Of a stretch of 64,000 bases of DNA, positions 17,724 through 27,025 are shown in pieces. The stretch is from JAJDAT01 sp964570665. Lineage in GTDB: Bacteria > Nitrospinota > Nitrospinia > Nitrospinales > JAJDAT01. The stretch covers positions 10,735 through 74,734 of the forward strand of contig CAZMZH010000017.1 in NCBI GenBank assembly GCA_964570665.1. The letters are read 5' to 3'. How positions within the stretch are numbered: the stretch's first letter is position 1; the number at the start of each line of letters is the position of its first letter. Made by a program: the position numbers and the translations under genes. The notes under the pieces were generated by a model, which was given only the letters and a program-made list of their open reading frames with translations, searched no databases and was not told the DNA's origin.

Positions 17724-17904
17724 GCAATTATCTAAATTTTCTTTAGTTATTTTCCTTCCATATAAAAAGTGTTTTTCCCATCTCACACCTCTGGGTTACA
17801 ATTATTTCACAACTAAAAAAGCGAGATTCTTCGCAATATTGAGGTAAATGCTTCTTTGAAGCATAAGATTTCTCGACAAGCTCCTAAGGAACTATAAGAA
17901 ATAA

Positions 17905-17959
17905 CCGGTATAAAAAACGAGATCCCTCGCCGATATTAAAATATCGCCTCTGAATGACG
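17905..17959 (-). repeat. Isolated copy of the inverted palindromic repeat family
   Basis: The sequence ACCGG...ACGAGATCC(C)TCGCCGATATTAAAATATCG...TGAATGACG follows the same plan as the type 2 repeats at 56581-57775: ACCGG, GAGATCC, a CGATA hairpin, then TCTG(G/A)ATGAC. It lies in the 376-base gap before the CHAT gene, 38 kb from the main array. A second, weaker GAGATTCTTCGC element lies at about 17831. The rest of the gap shows no gene. Confidence 0.6.
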
Positions 17960-18051
17960 CCCGGCGGGAACGGGCTTAAACTATGCATATTATTAGTTTA
18001 GCGACGATCTTATAAACTAGTTCATTTAACAATGGCCTCGTAGATTAAGTT

Positions 18052-21000
18052 ATGAAACTTTTTCCTAGAATTGCATTAATGTTTGTAAGTTTGACCCTTG
18101 CAGGGACATTAGGATGCGGCGCTCCGCATTCAAAACCTTACGCCGTGGCTTTGAATAAAGAAGCGAACCAGGCAGAAACGCTGGCGGCCTCTGGCAATTA
18201 TCGAAAAGACGCTGATGCCTACGAAACCGCTCTCGAAAATTATAAGAAAGAAAAAAACGACGCTGGGATTTTATATTCTCTTGGACAAATGGGGATCATG
18301 CAAAAGCGTGCTGGAGATTACCAAACGGCTCTTAATACTTTTGCCGAAGCGAAGACCATTGGGAAAAAAGTGAATGGCGACGCGGCAGAGATCGAGGCGC
18401 ATATCGGCGATGTTTATATGTTTTTGGGCGATTTCAACAAAGCGCGTTCTCAATACAACCAAGCATTACAAACTCACAGTAATTTTGTTTTTCCTACCTC
18501 TTATGCAGGTCCGCCAGGTAAAGAAGAGCTATCCGAATTGATTCGGAAAGCTAACGCCATTGTGCGTTCGCGAGTTAACCTGGGAGCGTTAGGTCTTTTT
18601 GAAGGTAAATTGGGAGTCGCCGAAGCGGAACTCAAAAAAGCGGAAAAATTAACCAGGGATATTTTATACGTTGCCGATCATCCGATTTACGGAATGATTT
18701 ATAAAGCGGATACCGACGTCTTTGAAGGAACGGGATTTGCCAAAACATTTTTAGGCGCCGTGTATAAAGAAAAAGGCCAGACACAAAAAGCTCAGGAATA
18801 TTTACGCGACGGTATGACCGCGTTTGAAAAGGGTAACTCGGCTTTTGGAAAATCCGTTAACCGAGCTCTTTCTTTTCAGTTTGATTGGTTATCGGACTCC
18901 CAAACTGCTGAACAAAAAGTGGCCGCTGGCGACTATCCTGCCGCTGTCGCAGAATATCAAAAATTGATTGGGCGTTATAAAGAGAAGGGCGATTTCCGTC
19001 GGCAATTGATGTCCATTGAAAGAGCAAGTTGGTTGTTGCGGGAGATGGGTCAATATAGCGACGCTCTAGAATTATTGGCACAAGGGACCGAGTTAGGTCG
19101 ACAAAAGAACGGCGACGCGGCGGAAATTGACGCCAATATTGGCGACGTTTATCTCTTTGCCGGCGACCGGCAGCGGGCTTTGGAATATTTTGAAAAAGCT
19201 TTGTCTCCCCACGATGGGTTTTCCATGCCTACTAGCAAAGCCGTGGAAGTACCTAAAGAAGGTCAAATGTACAATTGGATGCGAATTTCCAAAGCTATTA
19301 TTCATGCGCAAGTGAATCGTGGTACCGTTTATTATTTCAACGGAAAATTTGATAAAGCCTTGCAAGCTTTGGACGAAGCCAAACAAATGGTGGATGCCGT
19401 CATGGAAACCGCCAATCATCCCATTCGCGGCGTGTTTTATAGGGCGGATTCTGATTTGTACGAAGGCATTGGATTTTATCGGGCCATACGCGGAGCGGTT
19501 TTTGGAGGACTCAATCGATTTAACGAATCTTCCAAAGAGTTCGATTTAGCCTTGAATATGTTTGTTCAAGCTGGGCGACCCTATGGGGCGTTTATTGCGC
19601 GGGCGTTGCGGATACAAACGGAAACGTTGCAACCCAATAAAAAGTTCTCTCAATCCGACATTACAAGATACGAAGGTTTTTTGGTCGAAGCTGAAATGTT
19701 TGGCGCTTTGGATTTGGTGTGGCGCGTTGGTTATAGAGCTGGCTCGATGTTAGCCAAAAAGAAAAATTACTCAAAGGCAAAAACATTTTTGGTTAAAGCC
19801 ATTGACGCGATTGAAAAAACGCGAGCAAACCTTCGCGAGGATACGATCAAACAATTGTTCTCTGGATCGGTTCAAGACGTTTATGGAGTCATCGTTGGTT
19901 TGCTATTCGATATGGGCGATTTTTCGGGAGGTTTTGATTATTTAGAGAGAGGTAAAGCTAGAGCTTTTTTAGATATGTTGGCGGGTCGATCGTTGAAACC
20001 AAAAGTGGCGGCGAACCCTCAGATTATTCGGCAAATTGCGGGCTTGGATATCAAAATCGAAAAAGCGGCGCGTAGTTTAAAAGCGTCAAAAGGCGCCCAG
20101 AGGGGTGGGGCATATATACAGTTTAAGAGTTTGTTGAAAGAGAAAAGTCGCGCCCTCGAAAGAATTAAAGATCAAAGCTTGAGTTATGCCACTTCGATGT
20201 CGGTGGCTACCGCTTCTGCCAGAAAAATTCAAAGTTCGTTGCCGGCAGATGCGCTGTTGATCTCTTATTTTCTAGAGGATTCGCGTGCCATGATTTGGAC
20301 GGTTAGCCGTAATGGAATTCAAGCGACTCTTGCTAAAAATGAAGGGAAAAGAATCGCTCAATGGGCGGGCGATTATCGCGAAGCATTGGCTTCGGGGCAA
20401 ATGGAGTTGGCTAAATCGCTGGGAAGTAAACTATACGCCAGTTTGATTGAACCGGTAAGCAGCCGTTTGAAATCGGCGAAGAAACTAATTGTGGTTCCTT
20501 CCGGCGCTTTGAATTACCTACCGTTTGCCGGTTTGCTGTCAAGCGATGGCAAATATTTAATCGAAAATCAAACAGTATCGGTGCTTCCCAATGCATCAAG
20601 TTTGTTTTATGTTGAAGGAAAGATCTCTGCGGATAAAGGAAAGATTTTGGCTTTTGGCGATCCTGATAGAGGCGGACAAGAGGCGCGATTGAAGTTTGCA
20701 AATAAAGAAGTACAAGTTGCAAGTAAATCGTTTCCTAAAAAAATTACTTTAACCGGCGAGAATGCTAAGGAATCGGTTTTAAAAAACCTATCCAAAATAG
20801 ACGCGGAAGTATTACACTTTGCAGTGCATGGCCGTTTTGATAAACGCGATCCGTTAAAGTCGGCATTGTTGTTGGCTAAAGATCCCAATGAAGACGGCGA
20901 TTTGGAAACTTACGAGATTTATGGATTGAATTTAAATTCAAATTTAGTAGTTTTAAGCGCATGCGAATCTGGGATTGGCAAACTCGCGCGCGGCGACGAG

Positions 21001-21231
21001 GTGCAGAGCTTGAACCGCGCTTTTATTTATGCGGGAGCTGGCGGAGTTATAGCCAGTTTGTGGAAGGTTTCCGACGAATCCACATTCCGACTTATGACTT
21101 ATTTTTACGAAGAATTGCCGAAACGTGGACCGGCTGAGGCTTTGCGTTTCGCTCAAATAAAGTTAATGAAAAAATTTCCTTCTCCCTACCATTGGGCGGC
21201 TTTTTATTTAACCGGTAGATTGGATTCATAG
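18052..21231 (+). CDS. TPR-CHAT lipoprotein
   Basis: 1059 residues. A lipobox is visible ('LTLAGTLGCGAP'). Residues about 40-620 are TPR repeats arranged as two copies of one block ('GDAAEIxAxIGDVYxFxGD' and 'DHPIxGxxYxADxDxxEGxGF' occur in both halves). Residues about 640-730 are a coiled linker. The C-terminal CHAT domain, about 740-1055, belongs to the caspase-like clan and keeps the catalytic dyad H926 ('FAVHG') and C971 ('LSACESG'). CHAT proteins are proteases or protease-like sensors activated through their TPR part. The next gene starts 3 bp after the stop, so it is co-expressed with the cyclase and FecR protein. Confidence 0.88.
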   Translation: MKLFPRIALMFVSLTLAGTLGCGAPHSKPYAVALNKEANQAETLAASGNYRKDADAYETALENYKKEKNDAGILYSLGQMGIMQKRAGDYQTALNTFAEAKTIGKKVNGDAAEIEAHIGDVYMFLGDFNKARSQYNQALQTHSNFVFPTSYAGPPGKEELSELIRKANAIVRSRVNLGALGLFEGKLGVAEAELKKAEKLTRDILYVADHPIYGMIYKADTDVFEGTGFAKTFLGAVYKEKGQTQKAQEYLRDGMTAFEKGNSAFGKSVNRALSFQFDWLSDSQTAEQKVAAGDYPAAVAEYQKLIGRYKEKGDFRRQLMSIERASWLLREMGQYSDALELLAQGTELGRQKNGDAAEIDANIGDVYLFAGDRQRALEYFEKALSPHDGFSMPTSKAVEVPKEGQMYNWMRISKAIIHAQVNRGTVYYFNGKFDKALQALDEAKQMVDAVMETANHPIRGVFYRADSDLYEGIGFYRAIRGAVFGGLNRFNESSKEFDLALNMFVQAGRPYGAFIARALRIQTETLQPNKKFSQSDITRYEGFLVEAEMFGALDLVWRVGYRAGSMLAKKKNYSKAKTFLVKAIDAIEKTRANLREDTIKQLFSGSVQDVYGVIVGLLFDMGDFSGGFDYLERGKARAFLDMLAGRSLKPKVAANPQIIRQIAGLDIKIEKAARSLKASKGAQRGGAYIQFKSLLKEKSRALERIKDQSLSYATSMSVATASARKIQSSLPADALLISYFLEDSRAMIWTVSRNGIQATLAKNEGKRIAQWAGDYREALASGQMELAKSLGSKLYASLIEPVSSRLKSAKKLIVVPSGALNYLPFAGLLSSDGKYLIENQTVSVLPNASSLFYVEGKISADKGKILAFGDPDRGGQEARLKFANKEVQVASKSFPKKITLTGENAKESVLKNLSKIDAEVLHFAVHGRFDKRDPLKSALLLAKDPNEDGDLETYEIYGLNLNSNLVVLSACESGIGKLARGDEVQSLNRAFIYAGAGGVIASLWKVSDESTFRLMTYFYEELPKRGPAEALRFAQIKLMKKFPSPYHWAAFYLTGRLDS

Positions 21232-21234
21232 CGC

Positions 21235-23295
21235 TTGGAATCGAATAATAAAAGCGCAAGATGGCTGGTTTCTGCGGTTGTCGCAATTTTGGCGTGTGGA
21301 CTGTCGGTACTATTTTCTGAATGGTCGCCAGTGGCCACGTTTGAAAAAAAAACGATCGACTGGAGACTTCGTTTCCGCGTTCCTAATTTCGAGATGGGTA
21401 AAGAAATCGCTGTCGTTTTGATCGACGATGCGGTTTTGAAGGATTATCCCTATCGAAGTCCGGTGCCCCGCGACTTACTTGCAAGATTAATAGATGTTCT
21501 CTCCGAAGCGGGAGCCAAACGGATTGGATTAGATGTTTTTCTGAAAGATTTAACTTGGGAAGACGAAGACGAAGCGCTTGCGGAATCGCTCAAAGCCAGC
21601 GGCCAAGTGACGCTTGTTTCCACTTTTCGTAAAAGCGATGGCAAACTAATTTGGGATTTACCGCATCCAAAGTTTTTGGATTTTGTGGATTCTACAGGTA
21701 TTGCGGATCTACCAATTGACCCAATTGATCAAATTGTGCGCGAAGCTACGGCGATAAAAAATATTTCCGATGTTACTGTTCCAACTTTGGCTGGAACGAT
21801 GTTTTTAACTGAAAAGATGCCGGAAGTGGGGAAACCCGAAACTCCAAAAGTTTCACAAGTAGATCTACCAACTTTTGCTCGGCAAGGGAAATCATTTATC
21901 GTCGATTTCTTGGGGCCGCCTTCATCCGTTGAACAAGAGGAATATGCGGTTAAAACATATCCTGCGTCGGGTGTCGCTACGGGATTTTTACCAAAAGAAT
22001 GGTTTGAAGGGAAATACGTTCTCATTGGCGCGGGTTTTTCAGATAATACCGACACTTTTCGCACTCCCTACTATAGCGGCAAATACGAATACCCATTAAC
22101 GCCTGGAGTCGAAATTCATGCCAACGTTTTAGCTACATTATTGAAAGGAGAAAGCTTAAAACTTCCTTCGGAATATGAAAGATTGAGCGCCATATTTCTA
22201 ATGGCTTTGGCCTCGGTGATCATTTCTTTTTGTTTTCCACCAGTTATGGCTGCTTTTTTTGAGGTCGTATTTTTTACAGGATTTGTTTTTACAACGTTTG
22301 CCATTTTTGAAAAGATAAATATACTTTTGCCAATGATACCCGTTAGTTTGGCAATGAGCTTTGCTTTTGTAGGCACGATAATTTACCGATTAACGTGGGA
22401 AGGCCGTCAAAAACGCTGGATAAAAAACGCTTTTCAAATGTATTTATCTCCCGAATTTGTAACCTCATTGGCAAAAAATCCCGAACAACTCAATTTAGGA
22501 GGCGAAGAAAGAGAACTCACTATAATGTTCACCGACCTCCAGGGTTTTACCGCTATTTCAGAATCTGTGAAGCCCAAGGAGTTGGTTGACCTATTGAGCG
22601 GTTATTTCAACGGAATGACGGAGATTTTATTCAAGTATGGAGGTACCCTCGATAAATATGTAGGGGACGCGATAATGGCATTTTGGAACGCTCCGGCAAA
22701 TCAGCCAGATCATGCCGCGAGAGCGGCGTTGGCGGCGTTGGATATGATTGAGTTTACGGAACAGGTGAGTCGATCATTTCAGGATCGAGGCAAGCCCGAA
22801 ATCCGAACGCGTATCGGCATCAATACGGGCAAAGCGATTGTTGGTAATGTGGGATCTGATAAGCGATTTAATTATACCGTTATGGGCGACGTAGTTAATG
22901 TGGCCGCTCGATTGGAAAGCGTTAATAAACAATACGGGACTTTATTAACGATTAGCGAATCAACTTATGAATTGGTTCGCGATAAAGTCCGCGCTCGGAA
23001 GTTGGATGTTGTTCGGGTAAAAGGCAAAGCACAACCTGTTGCGATTTATGAATTGATTGGGAAAAAAGGAAAACGGTTGGACGAAAAAAAAGAACAAGTT
23101 ATTAAGACTTATGAAGAAGGATTGGACGCTTATAACCGTCGACATTGGGAAACTGCCATTCATCATTTCATATCAGCTCTCCAAATTGAAAAAAATGACG
23201 GTCCTAGTAAAGCTTATTTAGAAAGATGCAGAACATTGCGCGACGACCCTCCGCCCAAAAATTGGGATGGAGTTTTTAATTTGTTATCAAAATAA
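21235..23295 (+). CDS. CHASE2-domain class III adenylate/guanylate cyclase
   Basis: 686 residues from TTG at 21235, 3 bp after the preceding stop. One membrane helix (about 10-28), a periplasmic CHASE2 sensor (about 30-310), three membrane helices (about 320-385), then a class III cyclase domain (about 425-600). Metal-binding D434 ('FTDLQGF') and D478 ('YVGDAIM') and transition-state N555 and R559 ('GDVVNVAAR') are present; K474 and D552 fit ATP specificity. A short TPR-like C-terminus follows. It should make cAMP in response to an extracytoplasmic signal. Coupling to a CHAT protein and a FecR-type protein suggests one envelope signalling unit. Confidence 0.92.
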   Translation: MESNNKSARWLVSAVVAILACGLSVLFSEWSPVATFEKKTIDWRLRFRVPNFEMGKEIAVVLIDDAVLKDYPYRSPVPRDLLARLIDVLSEAGAKRIGLDVFLKDLTWEDEDEALAESLKASGQVTLVSTFRKSDGKLIWDLPHPKFLDFVDSTGIADLPIDPIDQIVREATAIKNISDVTVPTLAGTMFLTEKMPEVGKPETPKVSQVDLPTFARQGKSFIVDFLGPPSSVEQEEYAVKTYPASGVATGFLPKEWFEGKYVLIGAGFSDNTDTFRTPYYSGKYEYPLTPGVEIHANVLATLLKGESLKLPSEYERLSAIFLMALASVIISFCFPPVMAAFFEVVFFTGFVFTTFAIFEKINILLPMIPVSLAMSFAFVGTIIYRLTWEGRQKRWIKNAFQMYLSPEFVTSLAKNPEQLNLGGEERELTIMFTDLQGFTAISESVKPKELVDLLSGYFNGMTEILFKYGGTLDKYVGDAIMAFWNAPANQPDHAARAALAALDMIEFTEQVSRSFQDRGKPEIRTRIGINTGKAIVGNVGSDKRFNYTVMGDVVNVAARLESVNKQYGTLLTISESTYELVRDKVRARKLDVVRVKGKAQPVAIYELIGKKGKRLDEKKEQVIKTYEEGLDAYNRRHWETAIHHFISALQIEKNDGPSKAYLERCRTLRDDPPPKNWDGVFNLLSK

Positions 23296-23334
23296 AGAAA
23301 GGTCAGAGGTTGCGATACCAATAACTGTTGGAGC

Positions 23335-24336
23335 ATGATCATGCAAATAAAATTAAAATCTAAGGTATCTCTAAAAATTCGAAACTTTAACTTGCGGCAA
23401 CTAGCCTGTTCTTTATTTAGAGAGGCGGCTTCCGGCCAAAATCAATTTTTAGAGGTCCCTTTTATTTTGAATGTATTGGTATTTCCTACAATTTTTCTTT
23501 TTTCATTAACTGGATTGTGCAGCGCGGGTTCCGGCGTTTTAATTTCTGTTATGGGAAAAGTTGAGGTTATCTCTGGCGGAAAAACGGCATTGGCAAAATC
23601 AGGTAGGACGCTTGCCTCTGGCGATTTGATTAAAAGCCTTGGCGGAACAGCGATATTGGTCTTAGCATCTGGGAAAACTCAGACGATTAAAGATTCTCAA
23701 GAGTATAGGTTATCCGAGGTATCGGGAGGGAAAATAATTGGGTTGGGAGCGCGTTTAGCGTCTGCTTTAAGCGAAGCGAAAAAAGAAAGGAAGGGTCCAT
23801 TTGTTCGCGGGATGGTTCGAGCTGGAAATGGATTTAAAATTCTATATCCTTCAAATTCATCGATATTACCGGGCCAATTAAAATTTGATTGGATAGGACG
23901 CGAAAATAAGGTTGAAGCTAAAATTGAGGTCAAATCTGTAGATTCCAATTTCAATGATTCTTTCAGCCCCAACCTGGATTCCGAAACCATTATCTGGCCA
24001 GAAACCGGTTCAAAAATAGTTCCAGGTCAGCGATATTACTGGAAGGTATCAGGTATGAATTTGGAATCGATGGAAGAAAGCCCTAGTAAGTTGAAATGGT
24101 TTCGAATTTTAACTCCTAACGAAGTGGATGAATTGAAAAAAGAACTTCAGCAGATTGCATCGATAAAAAACATTCAACCAGCAGACAAAAACCTTTTAAA
24201 AGCGGCTTTATTTTATTCTTTTCGATTAGACCATAAAGTTTTGGATTTATTGCGGCCCACCCAGAAATTAGGACAGTTGGGAGAAAGTGGAAGCGAAATT
24301 TTGGTGGCGGTAAAAAAGCGTATGGAAGGTGTTTGA
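23335..24336 (+). CDS. FecR-domain envelope protein
   Basis: 333 residues. A hydrophobic segment at about 43-62 ('FILNVLVFPTIFLFSLTG') ends in 'CSAGSG', suggesting export, though it is far from the N-terminus. Residues about 65-130 are a FecR domain ('GKVEVISGGKTALAKSGRTLASGDLIKSLGGTAILVLASGKTQTI'), also found in periplasmic sensors other than iron sensors. The central part, about 160-255, looks like a fibronectin-type fold ('YPSNSSILPGQLKFDW...YYWKVSGMN'). It begins 39 bp after the cyclase and is the last gene of the operon. It may relay or restrain the CHASE2/CHAT signal. Confidence 0.8.
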   Translation: MIMQIKLKSKVSLKIRNFNLRQLACSLFREAASGQNQFLEVPFILNVLVFPTIFLFSLTGLCSAGSGVLISVMGKVEVISGGKTALAKSGRTLASGDLIKSLGGTAILVLASGKTQTIKDSQEYRLSEVSGGKIIGLGARLASALSEAKKERKGPFVRGMVRAGNGFKILYPSNSSILPGQLKFDWIGRENKVEAKIEVKSVDSNFNDSFSPNLDSETIIWPETGSKIVPGQRYYWKVSGMNLESMEESPSKLKWFRILTPNEVDELKKELQQIASIKNIQPADKNLLKAALFYSFRLDHKVLDLLRPTQKLGQLGESGSEILVAVKKRMEGV

Positions 24337-24571
24337 TTTTAAGGTAATATTTTCCTTCTTCCGTTTGTGAAAATTAGAAATAGAGGAAAGATTTACCCAA
24401 AAAAATTGTCTCAAAAGTTTATTGAATATTTGGCCAGTTTTATAATTTGTTATAAAATAAGGGCTTGAAAGAATTGGATTATTTAGTTCGCGCTTGGCGC
24501 CTAGTTTGCTTCATAAAACGATAAATGTAGATTCTTCAAACTTTTTGTCGTTTTTTAATTAGGAGGCAGCA

Positions 24572-24802
24572 ATGACGAAAAATCCAATTACTAATTTTTG
24601 GGACAATTACGATTGTTTACTACAACGAGATTCATTTGGATCGGCAATTGATGTATTGTTGGAAGAATTTCGATTGTTGATTGAAGATAATTCCAAGACT
24701 GCTCAAGCGATCGATAAGCAAGAATCTTGGGATTCAATCGCGAATTGTGCAAAAGAAGAAAATTATTACGATTTAGCCGAAATTTTAGGATTGGCAGTCT
24801 AA
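24572..24802 (+). CDS. 76-aa hypothetical protein
   Basis: ATG with an AGGAGG Shine-Dalgarno six bases upstream. The peptide is acidic and apparently all-helical ('FWDNYDCLLQRDSFGSAIDVLLEEFRLLIEDN'), with no membrane segment or metal motif. I do not recognise the family. It is separated by 235 bp from the FecR gene and by 55 bp from the next gene on the same strand. Confidence 0.65.
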   Translation: MTKNPITNFWDNYDCLLQRDSFGSAIDVLLEEFRLLIEDNSKTAQAIDKQESWDSIANCAKEENYYDLAEILGLAV

Positions 24803-24857
24803 CTAGGTTTTTAGCGCTTGTTGTTTTGCCATCCGATGGTTTCGACCCAGAGGAATT

Positions 24858-25385
24858 ATGGCAAAAAAAATAACACTAAAAACTATTTTTGTTGGATTAG
24901 TCATTTCGTCAGCGTTTATTTTTTGTTCCGGTTTTCTTACGTGGAATCTTTCAGATCCTGAGGGGGAAGATACCGCGAGAGGAGAATTATATCTCACTAA
25001 AGTAGATCCATTCCAACCTGCGTGCAATCCTTGCGAAGATATTTATTATCTCCGTTCTGGGGAAAATCGAAAGAATTTTCGCGAATACCCACTTTATTTT
25101 CAATCTGGCCAATACAAAATTGATTTATTTGGTCCCGAAGGAACCGAAATTTCCTTTTTCGGCCAAGAGAACTTCCAAATCTCTATGGGCTATTTGAAAA
25201 TAATAAAGCGCGATAGCGAAAGAGCCACCATTTTTTATTTAGATGATTTAAAACCAGATACTTGGGTTGAAATTCCAGCTAATCCAGGATTGACAGGGGC
25301 TTATGCCGTTTATTTTAGTCCTTATCCTAGTTTTCAAGAAAATATAGCTTCTATTTCTTGGGATTTGGGGAATTCTGACCAATGA
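24858..25385 (+). CDS. Membrane-anchored hypothetical protein
   Basis: 175 residues, with GAGGAATT before the ATG. One N-terminal membrane helix ('TIFVGLVISSAFIFCSGFL') is followed by an extracytoplasmic domain rich in beta-strand patterns; a Cys pair lies in 'NPCEDIYYL' and 'QPACNPCED'. Its last four bases (ATGA) overlap the start of the DUF1499-like gene, so the two are translationally coupled and probably work together in the envelope. No family recognised. Confidence 0.6.
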   Translation: MAKKITLKTIFVGLVISSAFIFCSGFLTWNLSDPEGEDTARGELYLTKVDPFQPACNPCEDIYYLRSGENRKNFREYPLYFQSGQYKIDLFGPEGTEISFFGQENFQISMGYLKIIKRDSERATIFYLDDLKPDTWVEIPANPGLTGAYAVYFSPYPSFQENIASISWDLGNSDQ

Positions 25386-25855
25386 CGCTATTTTTTGGAA
25401 AAAATAAGAACTGCGGCTACACTTTTAATTGCTTAATTTTTTTTGGTTTTTTATTGGCATTTATTGGATGCAGTGGTTCTTTGCCAGCCTCAATTGGAGA
25501 TTTTGCGCCTTGTCCTGATAGCCCAAATTGCGTTTCCACAAAAAGTTCCAGCCAGGAGCATCGCATCAATCCTCTTAATTATTCAGTTTCTAAGGAAGTA
25601 GCTAAGCAAGGATTAGTTCAAATTATTAAGAAGATGCCCGGAACGAAGATCAAAATAAACCAAGAAAATTTTGTCCATTCAGAATTTACTTCTTCTGTAT
25701 TCCGTTTTGTGGATGACGTCGAGTTTTATTTTGAAGAAGATGGGGTTATTAATTTTAGATCGGCTTCCCGTTTAGGTCACTCTGATCTTGGCGTTAATCG
25801 AAACCGGATGGAAGAAATTAGGAAACTGTTTTCTGCTGTTTCAGGCGTTAAATAA
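25382..25855 (+). CDS. DUF1499-family lipoprotein
   Basis: 157 residues. A lipobox ('LAFIGCSGS') follows a hydrophobic N-terminus. The mature part opens with 'FAPCPDSPNCVSTKSS', the hallmark CP.SPNCVS motif of DUF1499, and continues with 'VEFYFEEDGVINFRSASRLGHSDLGVNRNRMEEIR', which is also conserved (RSASR.G.SD.G.NR.R...IR). The biochemical role of this family is unknown; members are periplasmic or membrane-attached. It overlaps the previous gene by four bases. Confidence 0.9.
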   Translation: MTLFFGKNKNCGYTFNCLIFFGFLLAFIGCSGSLPASIGDFAPCPDSPNCVSTKSSSQEHRINPLNYSVSKEVAKQGLVQIIKKMPGTKIKINQENFVHSEFTSSVFRFVDDVEFYFEEDGVINFRSASRLGHSDLGVNRNRMEEIRKLFSAVSGVK

Positions 25856-25868
25856 GGGTGATAGATTA

Positions 25869-26909
25869 TTAAGCCATTTCCTTTTCGGATTGTTCGCTCA
25901 TTTCTGTAAGCTGGCTTGGGGAAAGGTGGTCAGTGAGGACGTAATAAACCCCTGTCAAAACGACGATGCACATATTTAAACCCCATAAAACCATGCCGTA
26001 ACTTAAGGCGACCACTTCGTTTTCCCCCATAATATGGTGAAGCGCTACAGACACGCCTAAATGAAACGAACCTACGAACCCGGGAGTTGGAAAGGCAGCG
26101 ATAAAAATACAAACCATCACCAGCAATATTCCCACAGACTCTGCGGATTTGTTTTGAAGGTCGTACGCCCAATAAAGAGGGTAATAGCTTAACGCCACCA
26201 GAAACCATACTGCTATTGAGTATAAAGTAATTTTTACTAAGGCCTTTTTGTCTCGGATAATATCCAACCCTGTATTGAATTTATCGATCAGAGCTTGAAT
26301 TTTATCGCCCCATCCCTGCGGCAAAATTTTCGAAATCCAGATCACAATTTTTGAGACTATATCTTTTTGAAAACACATCATGTAGATAAAGGTAGTTAAA
26401 ACTACCGCTCCTACACACCCTAAAACGCCAAACTTAAAAGCGAGTTCGTCTAATGTCATTCCGGAAAACTTAGTTTCCGAACTAAAAATGTGAGAATTGA
26501 AAAGCAATAGCCAACAAAATAACCCCATTAACATGAATGTGTCAAAAATACGCTCAACAACGATAGAAGCGAAAGCTGCAGGAAATGGAATATCTTCTCG
26601 TTTAGCTAGTAAATATCCTCGAATAAATTCTCCCGCTCGCGCTGGTAACATATTGCCCATAAACCCGATCATTAATGGAGAAAGAATTTGCGATGTCTTA
26701 ACCTCTTTTATAGGCGACAATAAAATTCTCCAACGCATACCTCGAACCCCAAAACTGACTAAGACCAAAATAGCGGAAGGAATTAAATAGATAAAATTAA
26801 CGTCTGCAAAAGAATCTAGAAGCTCATCTAAAGAAATATTGCGGAAGGTAAAATAGGTTGCAAGGACAGCGACAACTACGCCGATAACAAGTTGCTTTAT
26901 GTTTTTCAA
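25869..26909 (-). CDS. LPG-synthase-TM / UPF0104 family flippase-like membrane protein
   Basis: 346 residues from a TTG start, with about eight membrane helices. Motifs of the family are 'VSFGVRGMRWRILLSP', 'MLPARAGEFIRGYLLAKRE', 'ASIVVERIFDTFMLM' and 'AFPTPGFVGSFHLGVS'. This corresponds to the membrane half of lysyl-phosphatidylglycerol synthase and the YbhN group, linked to lipid or glycolipid translocation. The catalytic aminoacyl-transferase half is absent. Convergent with the DUF1499-like gene; the upstream neighbour is ribF on the same strand, 116 bp away. Confidence 0.88.
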   Translation of the reverse strand: MKNIKQLVIGVVVAVLATYFTFRNISLDELLDSFADVNFIYLIPSAILVLVSFGVRGMRWRILLSPIKEVKTSQILSPLMIGFMGNMLPARAGEFIRGYLLAKREDIPFPAAFASIVVERIFDTFMLMGLFCWLLLFNSHIFSSETKFSGMTLDELAFKFGVLGCVGAVVLTTFIYMMCFQKDIVSKIVIWISKILPQGWGDKIQALIDKFNTGLDIIRDKKALVKITLYSIAVWFLVALSYYPLYWAYDLQNKSAESVGILLVMVCIFIAAFPTPGFVGSFHLGVSVALHHIMGENEVVALSYGMVLWGLNMCIVVLTGVYYVLTDHLSPSQLTEMSEQSEKEMA

Positions 26910-27025
26910 ATTAGGGGAGCCTTAAGAAGATTTAATTTTGAAACCGGTATTTTTTAGCCGATTTAGAGAATCTAAATAGATGGTGGTGATTATAATTGTT
27001 ATAACGACAAAATGCTCGAAAGCCT

